Notes: a model not told the origin generated them from the sequence alone. Counted from the first letter of the stretch, positions 1-7,589 are shown. The stretch is DNA of 7,737 nucleotides from JALORV01 sp044225415 (GCA_044225415.1 JBGAIO010000125.1:1-7737), one strand, 5' to 3'. Numbers and translations: made by a program.

Positions 1-1902
1 GAGTTCGCTCGGGATGCCGTGGTACTGCAGAGCCTCGAAGAGGTTCAGACCTTCGCTGACCGGCAGCGATAGTCCTGCTCGCCGTGGATGATCAGCGTTG
101 GCGACTTCCACTGCTTCACGTGGCTGACGGCGGGTAGCGGTCGAAGGCCACCGGGTCGGCATACGGGTCCTCGCCGCCCATCTCCAGGTACCACCAGGCC
201 GGATGATCGGTGGTGCCGGTGAACTGCGCCATGTTGAACACGCAGGCGTGCGTGATCAGGCACTTGAAGCGCTGCGTCTGCGTGCCGATCCAGTTGGTCA
301 TGTAGCCGCCGAAGCTGCCGCCCATGGCCATGATGCGGGCGCGATCGACGTCGGGCCGCTGCTCGATGGCGTCGGTGACCGCCATCAGGTCCTCATAGCA
401 CTGCTTGCCCCAGACGTTGCCCCAGATGCCCTGCACGAAGGGCTGGCCGAAGCCGGTCGAGCCGCGCGGGTTCGGCTGCACCACCGTGTAGCCCTGCGCC
501 ACGGCGAGCAGCGGGTTCCAGCGCCAGTGCCACGCGTCGGCGGTCATGCCGATCGGGCCGCCGTGGATCCACAGCAGCACGGGCGCCTTGCCGTCGGACT
601 TCGCGGGCTTCGTGACGAAATACTGGATCGGCGCGCCGTCGGTCGACTTCGCGGTGGCGTTCTCGACCACGGCCCAGTCCGGGAATGCGAATCCCGACAG
701 CTTCGCCAGCACCTGCGGCGGAGAATCCTTGGTGTGCGTGACGGCGAAGGCTTCCGGCGGTTCGAGGAACGTCGAGCGGATGCCGACGATGCGGCCGTCC
801 TTCAGCACGCCGAGGTCGCTGTGCGCACCGCCGCTGCGCTCCACCGAGATGCGCGTGATGGCCTCGCTGGCGACGTCGATCGAATACACCGGCACATGGC
901 CCGCGACGATCGCGCTGAAGACGATCGATTTGCCGTCGGCCGTCCAGTCGCCGGGATGCGGCCAGGCATCGAAGGCCTTGCCGATCTCGCGCAGCTGGCC
1001 GCTGGCGACGTCGATCAGCGTCAGCACGGGCCGCACGACCGTCGTGGCCGAGCGCGTCGAGCGCACCACCGCCAGCGTGGCGCCGTCGGGCGAGAACAGC
1101 GGAGCTTCGTTGTTGCTGTTGTCCGCCCGCCGAGCAGGCGCGCCTGACCCGTTGCGAGGTCGATCAGCTGCACCGCGCTGTCGGCCTCGCGGTCCTTGCC
1201 CGGCGTCTCCCACGTCACCGCGGCGTAGCGGCCGTCGGCCGACACGTCGAGCGCCGGTTCGATCGACAGCTCCAGCCGCGCCGAGGGCGTCAGGTCGCGC
1301 CGGTTCGTGCCGTCGGCCGCGTACGCGACCACGTGCACGTTGGCCATGTCGTCGTTCTGGTGCAGCCAGTGGTCCCAGTGGCGCACCGGCTGCTGCTTGA
1401 AGCCGCGCGCGCTGCTGCCTTTCTTGCGGCGCTCGCTGGCGGTCTCGCGCTGCTTGTCGTGCTCCACGCCGGCCAGCACCGGCGCGAGCATCACCAGGCA
1501 CGGCGCATTGCGTGCGAAGCGGAAGCCGGCCACGCCCAGCGGCTCGTCGGTCAGCTGCTGCGGTTCGCCGCCGCCGGCGGGCAGGATCCACACCTGCATG
1601 CGCTTGTCGGCGTCTTCGTCGGGCTTGACTTCGTTCGGCTGGCGGTTCGACAGGAAGCCGAGCGCGCCGTCGTGCCGGAAGCACGGTGCGGCGTCCTTGC
1701 TGTCGCCGCGCGTCAGCTGCGTCGCCCCGGTGCCGTCGGTCGGCACCTTCCACAGGTCGGACACGTACTTCACGCCGTCGCGGTCCAGCCGCTGCACGGT
1801 GACGGCGAGCCATGCGCCGTCCGGCGACGGTGTGACGCCGGCCACGCGCTTCAGGGCGATGTGCTGCTCGACGGTGTAGGGCGCGGCGTTGGAAGCGCTC
1901 AT
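1..1902 (-). pseudogene. S9-family serine peptidase (acylaminoacyl/prolyl oligopeptidase type), three frameshifts, C-terminus cut by window edge
   Basis: This gene encodes a serine peptidase of the prolyl oligopeptidase clan, which typically cleaves short peptides or acylated N-termini. The start is ATG at 1900-1902, with GGAGA about nine bases upstream. No signal peptide is visible, so the protein is probably cytosolic. Roughly residues 12-380 look like a WD40-like beta-propeller with repeated SPDG/SADG-type turns. The alpha/beta hydrolase domain follows, with HGGP, NPRGS and the nucleophile elbow GGSFGGY (Ser codon 314-316, about residue 530). The acid residue lies in HGEQDY (Asp codon 72-74, about residue 611). 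The catalytic His would lie beyond the left edge. Three 1-base losses break the frame, near 1124-1130, 130-136 and 65-67. Restoring one base at each gives about 634 continuous family-like residues, close to the usual 650-690. The gene lies 35 bases after purD and is probably in its operon. Sequencing error is as likely as a true pseudogene. Confidence 0.88.
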
Positions 1903-1937
1903 GCGGGAAGGTCTCCGGACTGTCGTTCTCGTGGGGA

Positions 1938-3221
1938 CTACAGGGTCGCGGGCTTGACGGCGCGGTGGCCGATGTCCCGGCGGTACTGCATGCCATCGAA
2001 CTGCACCTGCGCGGCCGCGTCATAGGCGCTGCGCTGCGCTGCCCGCACGGTGTCGCCGAGCGCGGTCACGCACAGCACGCGGCCGCCGGTGGTGACGAGG
2101 CGGTCATCCACCAGCGCGGTGCCGGCATGGAACGTGATGCAGTCGTCGCGATCGTCGGGCAGTGCCGTCAAGGCATCGCCCTTGCGCGGCGCATCCGGAT
2201 AGCCGCCGGCGGCGATCACCACGCCGAGCGCGGTGCGGCGATCCCAGTCGGCTTCCGCCTGATCGAGCTTGCCGTCGAGCGCGGCGTCGACCAGCGTGAC
2301 GAGATCGGTCTTCAGCCGCATCATGATCGGCTGCGTCTCGGGATCGCCGAGGCGGCAGTTGAACTCGACGACGCGCGGCTGGCCGGCGCTATCGATCATC
2401 AGGCCGGCGTACAGGAATCCTGTGTATGGAACGCCGTCCGCCGCCATGCCGTTGATGACCGGCATCACGATCTCGCGCATCACGCGCGCGTGGATCGTCG
2501 GCGTGACCACGGGCGCGGGCGAATACGCGCCCATGCCGCCGGTGTTGGGGCCGCGATCGCCGTCGAGCAGCCGCTTGTGGTCCTGGCTGGTGGCGAGCGC
2601 CAGCGCATGGCGCCCGTCGCTCATGACGATGAAGCTCGCTTCCTCGCCCTCGAGGAAGTCCTCGATGACGACGCGCGCGCCGCTCTGCCCCAACGTGTTG
2701 GCGAGCAACATCGAATCGATGGCGGCCTGAGCCTCGGCGACGGTGGCGGCAACCACCACGCCCTTGCCGGCCGCGAGCCCGTCAGCCTTGACGACGATCG
2801 GCGCGCCGCGCTGCGCGACATACGCACGCGCTTCGGCGGCATCGGTGAAGGTGCGGTAGCCCGCGGTGGGAATGCCATGCCGCGCCATGAAGGCCTTGGC
2901 ATGGTCCTTCGAGCTTTCGAGCTGCGCAGCGGCCTGCGTCGGTCCGAACACGCGCAGGCCGTGCGAACGGAACACATCGACGATGCCGGCGGCCAGTGGT
3001 GCCTCGGGGCCGACCACCGTCAGCGCGATCTCTTCCTGCTGCACGACCGCGGCCAGCGCGGCGTGGTCGCGGCCGTCGTAGGGCACGTTGCGCAGCCGCC
3101 GGTCGCGCGCGGTGCCGCCGTTGCCCGGCGCCACGTACACGCGCTGCACGCGCGGCGATTGCGCGATCTTCCAGGCCAGCGCATGCTCGCGCCCGCCGCC
3201 ACCGACCACCAGCACCTTCAT
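1938..3221 (-). CDS. purD: Phosphoribosylamine-glycine ligase (GAR synthetase)
   Basis: PurD joins glycine to 5-phosphoribosylamine using ATP. This is the second step of de novo purine synthesis, and it takes place in the cytoplasm. The 427-residue product is intact and of normal family length. The N-terminal domain opens with MKVLVVGGGGREHA, and GPEAPLAAGI at 71-80 belongs to the same domain. The ATP-grasp region includes KADGLAAGKGV (145-155), EDFLEGEEASF (187-197) and the glycine-rich PNTGGMGAYSP (225-235). The signature RLGDPETQ falls at 290-297, where the metal-binding Glu/Asn residues of ATP-grasp enzymes sit (VEFN at 285-288). The start is fixed by the conserved N-terminus and by GGGGAG about ten bases upstream. 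It lies 28 bases after yebC on the same strand, so it is probably in that operon. No frameshift is seen. Confidence 0.97.
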   Translation of the reverse strand: MKVLVVGGGGREHALAWKIAQSPRVQRVYVAPGNGGTARDRRLRNVPYDGRDHAALAAVVQQEEIALTVVGPEAPLAAGIVDVFRSHGLRVFGPTQAAAQLESSKDHAKAFMARHGIPTAGYRTFTDAAEARAYVAQRGAPIVVKADGLAAGKGVVVAATVAEAQAAIDSMLLANTLGQSGARVVIEDFLEGEEASFIVMSDGRHALALATSQDHKRLLDGDRGPNTGGMGAYSPAPVVTPTIHARVMREIVMPVINGMAADGVPYTGFLYAGLMIDSAGQPRVVEFNCRLGDPETQPIMMRLKTDLVTLVDAALDGKLDQAEADWDRRTALGVVIAAGGYPDAPRKGDALTALPDDRDDCITFHAGTALVDDRLVTTGGRVLCVTALGDTVRAAQRSAYDAAAQVQFDGMQYRRDIGHRAVKPATL

Positions 3222-3249
3222 CCTGCGCCGCTCCCCGTGCGGATGATCG

Positions 3250-3975
3250 TCAGCCTTCGAGTGCGGCAGTCGTGTAGACCTGCTGCACGTCGTCCAGGTC
3301 TTCCAGCGTATCCAGCAGCCGCTGCATCTTCTCCGCGTCTTCGCCTGCGAGCACGGTTTCGGCCAGCGGCTTCATAGTCACTTCGGCGAGTTCCGGCTTG
3401 AGGCCCGACTTGTCGAGCGCCTCGCGCACGGACTCGAAGTCGGTCGGAGCGGTGATCACCTCGATGGTGCCGTCCTCGTTGGTGACGATGTCCTCGGCGC
3501 CGGCGTCGAGCGCGGCTTCCATCACCTTCTCTTCGGAAGTGCCCGGCGCGAAGACGAACTGGCCGCAGTGCTTGAAGTTGAAGGCCACCGAGCCGTCGGT
3601 GCCGAGATTGCCGCCGCCCTTCGACAATGCGTGACGCACCTCCGCGACCGTGCGCGTGCGGTTGTCGGTCATGCAGTCGATCATCAGGGCCGCGCCGCCG
3701 ATGCCGTAGCCTTCGTAGCGGATCTCCTCGTAGCTCGCACCTTCGAGCTTGCCGGCGCCGCGCTGGATGGCGTTGGTGAGCTTGTCTTTCGGCACGTTGC
3801 CGAGCCGCGCCTTGTCCAGCGCCAGCCGCAGCCGCGGATTCATGTCGGGATCGGGCCCGCCGTCGCGCGCGGCGACCGTCACTTCACGGATGATCTTGGT
3901 CCACAGCGTGCCGCGCTTGGCGTCCTGGCGGTTCTTGCGGTGCTGGATATTGGCCCATTTGGAATGGCCGGCCAT
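3250..3975 (-). CDS. yebC: YebC/PmpR (TACO1-type) regulatory protein
   Basis: The 241-residue protein belongs to the YebC/PmpR/TACO1 family and is intact. The N-terminus MAGHSKWANIQHRK and the following block KRGTLWTKIIREVTVAA (20-36) are family hallmarks and fix the start at 3973-3975. Only a weak ribosome site precedes it. Further family blocks are NPRLRLALDKAR (46-57), YEGYG (87-91), DNRTRT (104-109) and GGNLG (121-125). The acidic C-terminal part ends in a YTTAALEG-type tail. Family members have been described as transcription regulators (PmpR). More recent work describes them as ribosome-associated factors that relieve stalling at proline stretches, as mitochondrial TACO1 does. Which role applies here cannot be read from the sequence. 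It is the first gene of the leftward yebC-purD-peptidase group and is divergent from the ATPase gene. The reading frame stays open upstream of the start to about 6009, but that extension is antisense to the ATPase gene and is not real. Confidence 0.96.
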   Translation of the reverse strand: MAGHSKWANIQHRKNRQDAKRGTLWTKIIREVTVAARDGGPDPDMNPRLRLALDKARLGNVPKDKLTNAIQRGAGKLEGASYEEIRYEGYGIGGAALMIDCMTDNRTRTVAEVRHALSKGGGNLGTDGSVAFNFKHCGQFVFAPGTSEEKVMEAALDAGAEDIVTNEDGTIEVITAPTDFESVREALDKSGLKPELAEVTMKPLAETVLAGEDAEKMQRLLDTLEDLDDVQQVYTTAALEG

Positions 3976-4009
3976 GGCTGCTTTCGCGTGTGTCGAGGCA
4001 AGGGGCGAG

Positions 4010-4015
4010 AGTCTA
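4010..4015 (-). promoter_or_regulatory. Possible -10 box for the yebC operon
   Basis: On the minus strand this hexamer reads TAGACT, resembling a sigma-70 -10 element, and lies about 35 bases upstream of the yebC start. The matching -35 position (about 4033-4038, TCCGTC) is poor, so this is a weak candidate. It is supported mainly by its place in the only short non-coding gap upstream of the operon. Confidence 0.25.
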
Positions 4016-4023
4016 GCGCGGGC

Positions 4024-4049
4024 GGCCTGTCCGACGGACGGCCTACACT
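4024..4049 (+). promoter_or_regulatory. Palindrome abutting a -10-like box upstream of the DUF853 ATPase gene
   Basis: GGCC (4024-4027) and GTCC (4029-4032) pair with GGAC (4036-4039) and GGCC (4040-4043), leaving one bulged T and a GAC loop. TACACT follows directly at 4044-4049 and resembles a sigma-70 -10 box, with no good -35. The position is 37 bases upstream of the ATPase start. It could be an operator between the divergent genes or an mRNA hairpin. In GC-rich DNA such a palindrome may also arise by chance. Confidence 0.3.
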
Positions 4050-4075
4050 GCGCCCGGAGCGAGTTGGAGAGAAAC

Positions 4076-4084
4076 GGGAGAGGA
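4076..4084 (+). promoter_or_regulatory. Ribosome binding site of the ATPase gene
   Basis: GGGAGAGGA ends two bases before ATG 4087, so its GGGAG part sits at a normal six-base distance. It supports 4087 as the start, even though the same frame is open back to 3568 across the antisense yebC gene. Confidence 0.6.
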
Positions 4085-4086
4085 AC

Positions 4087-5632
4087 ATGAGCGAACCGCT
4101 GGTCATCGCCATGACGGGCGAGACCGAACTGGCGCTGCTGCCCGCGCTGGCCAACCGCCACGGCTGCGTCACCGGCGCCACCGGCACCGGCAAGACCGTC
4201 ACGCTGCAGAAGCTCGCCGAGAGTTTCTCGCGCATCGGTGTTCCGACCTTCATGGCGGACGTGAAGGGCGATCTGACCGGCATCTCGAAGCCCGGAGCGC
4301 CGAGCGACAAGATGAAGCAGCGGCTCGCGGAGCACAAGCTGCCGGAGCCGACGTGGGGCGCGTGCCCCGTGACGCTGTGGGACGTGTGGGGCGAGCAGGG
4401 CCACCCGGTGCGCGCGACGGTGTCCGATATGGGTCCGCTGCTGCTGGCGCGACTGCTGGGGCTGAACGAAACGCAGGAAGGCGTGCTCGCCATCGTGTTC
4501 AAGGCGGCCGACGACAACGGCCTGCTGCTGCTCGACCTGAAGGACCTGCGCGCCATGGTGCAGTTCGTCGGCGACAACGCGGCGCAGATCAAGACCAAGT
4601 ACGGCAACGTGTCGTCGGCGTCGATCGGCGCGATCCAGCGCGGCCTGCTGCAGATCGAGGAGCAGGGCGGCGACCGCTTCTTCGGCGAGCCGATGCTCAA
4701 CATCGACGACCTGATGCAGACGGTCGACGGCCAGGGCGTGGTCAACATCCTGGCGGCCGACAAGCTGATGAACGCGCCGCGGCTGTATTCGACCTTCCTG
4801 CTGTGGCTGCTGTCGGAGCTGTTCGAGAACCTGCCCGAAGTCGGCGACCGCGAGAAGCCCAAGCTCGTGTTCTTCTTCGACGAGGCGCACCTGCTGTTCG
4901 CCGAGGCGCCGCCGGCGCTGCTGGAGAAGGTCGAGCAGGTCGTGCGGCTGATCCGCTCGAAGGGCGTCGGCGTGTTCTTCGTCACGCAGAACCCGCTCGA
5001 CATTCCGGAGAAGGTGCTCGGCCAGCTCGGCAACCGCGTGCAGCATGCGCTGCGCGCGTTCACGCCGCGCGACCAGAAGGCCGTGAAGTCGGTGGCCGAC
5101 ACGATGCGTCCGAATCCGAAGTTCGATGCATCCAAGGTGATCACCGAGCTCGGCGTCGGCGAGGCATTGGTGTCGTTCCTCGATCCGAAGGGAACGCCGT
5201 CGGTCACCGAGCGCGCATGGGTGCTGGCGCCGGGCTCGCAGCTCGGGCCGATCACGCCGGACGATCGGCGCAAGTTCATGGCGGCTTCGGTGGTCGGTTC
5301 GACGTACGACAAGACGCTGGATCGCGAGTCGGCGTACGAGCAACTCGCGGCGCGTGCGGGTGGCGGAGCGTCGGGGAAGCCGCCGCGCCAAAAGGGCGGT
5401 GCCGGCGGTACGGTCGCGGCGCCGGCGGCCGGCGCGGGCGACGGCGGGGGTGGACTGTTCGGCGGCCTGGGCGACATCCTGTTCGGCACCACGGGGCCGC
5501 GCGGTGGACATCGCGAAGGCGTGGTCGAGGCGGCGGCGAAGAGCGCGGCGCGCTCGATGGGCTCGTCGCTGGCGCGCGAGATCTCGCGCGGCGTGCTCGG
5601 CGGGACTGCTCGGCGGATCGAAGCGGCGCTGA
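4087..5632 (+). CDS. DUF853 (YjgR-like) HerA/FtsK-type P-loop ATPase, frameshift near its end
   Basis: This is a cytosolic ATPase of the DUF853 family (E. coli YjgR type), related to HerA-like helicase/translocase ATPases. The physiological role is not established. The Walker A motif GATGTGKT is at residues 30-37, followed by ADVKGDLTG. The Walker B segment LVFFFDEAH is at 260-268 (Asp265, Glu266). A sensor-like FVTQNP lies at 298-303, followed by RVQHALRAFTPRDQ. A Gly/Ala/Pro-rich linker starts near residue 424, and a short helical tail follows. The raw frame does not stop at a family-like end. One extra G near 5601-5604 shifts it. Removing that base gives the tail ISRGVLGGLLGGSKRR and TGA at 5630-5632, for 514 residues, close to the 500 of YjgR. 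As read, the frame instead runs to 6120. It heads a tandem with the DUF6644 and DUF6152 genes. Confidence 0.92.
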
Positions 5633-5668
5633 ACGTCGTGACGGGATCGCGCGGTTCGGCATCCACGC

Positions 5669-6120
5669 GTGATGGACTGGTCGGCGATCGAAGCGCTGAC
5701 GATCGCCGACGCGATCCGGCGTTCGATCTGGGCGTATCCGGTCCTCGAGGCGATACACATCGTTGCGTTCGCGGCGCTGTTCGGCAGCCTGCTCGTGCTG
5801 GAACTGCGCGTGTTCGGGCGCAGCCGACGATCCCGCCCGTGGCGCTGGCGCGGCTCTCGGTGCGCGTGGCCGCCGTGGCGTTCGTCATCGCGATGACGGC
5901 GGGCGTGCTGATGTTCATGTCGGCCGCCGCCGAGATCGCGGCCAATTCCGCGTTCCGGGTGAAACTGGTGCTGATCCTGATTGCAGCCGCCAACGCGGCG
6001 CTGTTTCATGCGCGGGACAGTCTGCGGCGCGTGGATGCAGTCGCGCGGCTGCAGGCCGGCCTCTCGATGGCCCTGTGGCTCTCGGTCATCGTCGCGGGGC
6101 GCATGATCGCGTACATCTGA
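5669..6120 (+). CDS. DUF6644-like small inner-membrane protein, one frameshift
   Basis: This gene encodes a small multi-pass membrane protein matching my recollection of the DUF6644 family, whose function is unknown. Two starts are possible: GTG 5669 and ATG 5672. The ATG gives MDWSAIEAL and is preferred. No good ribosome site is visible. One missing C near 5824-5825 breaks the frame. Restoring it joins VFGRS to PTIPPVALARLSVRV and gives 149 residues ending at TGA 6118-6120. Four hydrophobic segments are visible, roughly residues 18-46, 60-85, 93-112 and 128-148. Family-like features are EAIHIVAF, LELRVFG, TAGVLMFMSAA, FRVKLVLILIAAANAALFH and two histidines near membrane segments. It starts 36-39 bases after the corrected ATPase stop and ends 23 bases before the next gene, so co-transcription is likely. 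A longer product fused to the ATPase is an artefact of two compensating indels. Confidence 0.8.
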
Positions 6121-6131
6121 AGGTTCGCTCG

Positions 6132-6137
6132 AAGGGA
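6132..6137 (+). promoter_or_regulatory. Ribosome binding site of the DUF6152-like gene
   Basis: AAGGGA lies six bases before ATG 6144. It supports this start, which also places a twin-arginine signal at the very N-terminus. Confidence 0.55.
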
Positions 6138-6143
6138 ATTCCG

Positions 6144-6612
6144 ATGATCACCCGTCGCCAGTTCATCCTCGCCGCCGGTTCCGCGGCGTTTCTCGCGGTG
6201 CTGCCGGCGTGGGCGCATCACGGCTGGACCAGCTTCGACCAGGACAAGCCGCTGTACCTGTCCGGCACCGTCAAGTCGGTGCGCTGGCAGAACCCGCACG
6301 CGGAATTCGTGCTGGTGGTGGCGAAGGACCTGGTCCTGCCCGCGGATCTCTCGGCCGCGCGTTGCCGGCGCGACGCAAAGCGTCGACGGCGCCGGCATCC
6401 TGAAGCGCGCAGCGCTGCCCGCGCAGGCGGCCGGCGAATGGGAGATCGAGCTCGCCCCGCTGTCGCGCATGAACGCGTGGCAGGTGCAGGAGCTGAAGCC
6501 CGGCGACCGCGTCGAGGTGATCGGCTATGCGCTCGAAGGCAAGCGCGTGATCCGGGCCGAGTATCTGTTTGCCAACGGCAAGGTGTCGGGGTTGCGGTCG
6601 AGTCCGCAGTAG
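6144..6612 (+). CDS. DUF6152-like exported protein with twin-arginine signal, frameshifted
   Basis: The product is a small periplasmic protein resembling DUF6152, a family without known function. The first 24 residues form a probable Tat signal: TRRQFIL, then a hydrophobic stretch, then a PAWA cleavage site. The mature chain would start HHGWTSFDQ. The family-like core has LYLSGTVKSVRWQNPHAEF, including the NPH motif. The frame changes between about 6350 and 6385. Upstream coding is in the frame of ATG 6144. The downstream part is in the next frame, contains DGAGILKRAALP, WEIELAPLSRM, LKPGDRVEVIGYALEG and RAEYLFANGKVSGLRSSP, and stops at TAG 6610-6612. Either one extra base or two missing bases explains this. 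Two losses fit slightly better, because the third frame supplies a family-like RALPA in between. The full product would be about 155-157 residues. It follows the DUF6644 gene by 23 bases. Confidence 0.78.
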
Positions 6613-6780
6613 GTGTCGACCCGCAGCGGTCTTTGCTACCCCCGGAAAGCTGACATACGGCCCGCAAAAGGCATCCGCGCTTGCGCTCGTTCAACCCGAT
6701 CGTCGCGCGCCGAATGGCACGGCGCAAGGAAGGAGCCCGGCGGCCCCGGATCTCGCCAGTGGCGTGGAAGACCTGCCGCC
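6613..6780. other. Convergent intergenic gap without a recognisable terminator
   Basis: The plus-strand DUF6152-like gene and the minus-strand membrane protein gene end toward each other here. A 4-bp CGCC/GGCG hairpin (6754-6764) and a CTTGCGC/GCGCAAG inverted repeat with a 35-base loop (6680-6728) are present. Neither has a T-tract, so no intrinsic terminator is claimed. No credible small gene was seen. Confidence 0.5.
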
Positions 6781-7584
6781 TCACCACGCTCCGACTATCA
6801 GAGCCGAGGTCGCAAGCCACCAGCTCGAGCCCCACAGCAAGTACGAGGCGAGACAGAACGGCAGGTTCGCTGCGATGCCGAGCAGGTAAGCGCGGTGCAG
6901 ATGTCCGCGCCGAAAGATGTCATAAGCAAAGGCGGGCATCAGCAGAACGAGGGTCGAGAGCCAGATGGAGACGGGACTGGCGGGCAGCGTGTTCGGCACC
7001 CACGCCATCCGGTCCACGGCCGCAGGCAGCATCAGGGCGGTGGCGAGGATCATGAGGCGCCTGTGCGTCTGCGGATAACGCTTCCGAGCGAGTACTGCCC
7101 ATCCGACCAAGAGCGGGAACAGGATCATCAGGCGGATTTGCTCGAGCAGGGAATTCGAGAGGCGAACCTTGACGCGCGCGAGTACGTTCGGCGGCAGGGC
7201 GTCGGGTGGCATCGCTGCAACCATTCCCCACAACTGGTCTACCGCTCCGATCATGGCGACCACCATCATCGGGACGAGCGCCACCGATGCAAGGCCCAGC
7301 TTCATATGCAGTTCCTTGCGCCCCGTTGCAGCCAACGACGTCTGTGCGAGAAGCAGCAAGAGCCACAGTCCCATCAGGACGGCGTGCAGGTGAAGAGCAA
7401 CCGGTATCGGGGGCCGCTGGCCCGAATTGACGTCATGCAGAAGATCGATCGAGTCCGGAATGAAGCCGACCAGCGCAGTCGCGATGAACAGGGTCGCCAT
7501 GAAGACGTAGATCCAGCGGTCCACGAAGTGGCTTGCCCGACCAACGCCTGAGCCTGCCACTGCAACATTCGGGACGCTCGACAT
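6781..7584 (-). CDS. Seven-helix integral membrane protein of unknown function, histidine-rich loops
   Basis: The 267-residue product is intact and polytopic. Hydrophobic segments lie at roughly 24-43, 64-86, 96-115, 149-166, 174-194, 203-224 and 232-252. Histidines sit at helix ends: HLH at 65-67, LHMKLG around 93, THRRLM around 174 and HLHRAY around 228-230. The loop before helix 2 carries GQRPPIP, and DRMAWVPNTLPASP lies at 191-204. I recall similar uncharacterised membrane proteins in other proteobacteria. The histidine placement resembles haem-binding or b561/DUF2306-like membrane proteins, but this is inference only. The start ATG 7582-7584 has a strong AGGAGG five bases upstream. It begins 21 bases after the stop of the truncated upstream gene, so the two are probably co-transcribed. 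Base composition looks somewhat less GC-biased than that of the genes to its left. Confidence 0.85.
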   Translation of the reverse strand: MSSVPNVAVAGSGVGRASHFVDRWIYVFMATLFIATALVGFIPDSIDLLHDVNSGQRPPIPVALHLHAVLMGLWLLLLLAQTSLAATGRKELHMKLGLASVALVPMMVVAMIGAVDQLWGMVAAMPPDALPPNVLARVKVRLSNSLLEQIRLMILFPLLVGWAVLARKRYPQTHRRLMILATALMLPAAVDRMAWVPNTLPASPVSIWLSTLVLLMPAFAYDIFRRGHLHRAYLLGIAANLPFCLASYLLWGSSWWLATSALIVGAW

Positions 7585-7589
7585 GATTT

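Noticed and set aside
1965..3377. 470-residue plus-strand open frame
   Set aside because: Antisense to the intact purD. It is rich in His, Arg and Ala with no motif.
3568..4086. In-frame upstream extension of the ATPase
   Set aside because: It lies antisense to yebC. ATG 4087 has a good ribosome site and gives the family N-terminus MSEPL.
3879..5993. 704-residue minus-strand open frame
   Set aside because: Shadow of the ATPase gene. It is Ser/Arg/Pro-rich without domains, and the sense strand has clear Walker motifs.
3976..6009. Long minus-strand open frame continuous with yebC (919 residues in total)
   Set aside because: Antisense to the ATPase and DUF6644 genes. The yebC start is fixed by MAGHSKW, and the extension is low-complexity Arg/His-rich, as expected from the complement of GC-biased codons.
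6680..6728. CTTGCGC/GCGCAAG inverted repeat as a terminator
   Set aside because: The 35-base loop is long, the stem is only seven pairs, and no T-tract follows on either strand.
6754..6764. CGCC-AGT-GGCG hairpin as a terminator
   Set aside because: Four pairs only and no T-tract; expected by chance in GC-rich DNA.
6613..7551. 312-residue plus-strand open frame
   Set aside because: It covers the intergenic gap and then the antisense of the seven-helix gene. It is Arg/Gln/His-rich and has no recognisable domain.
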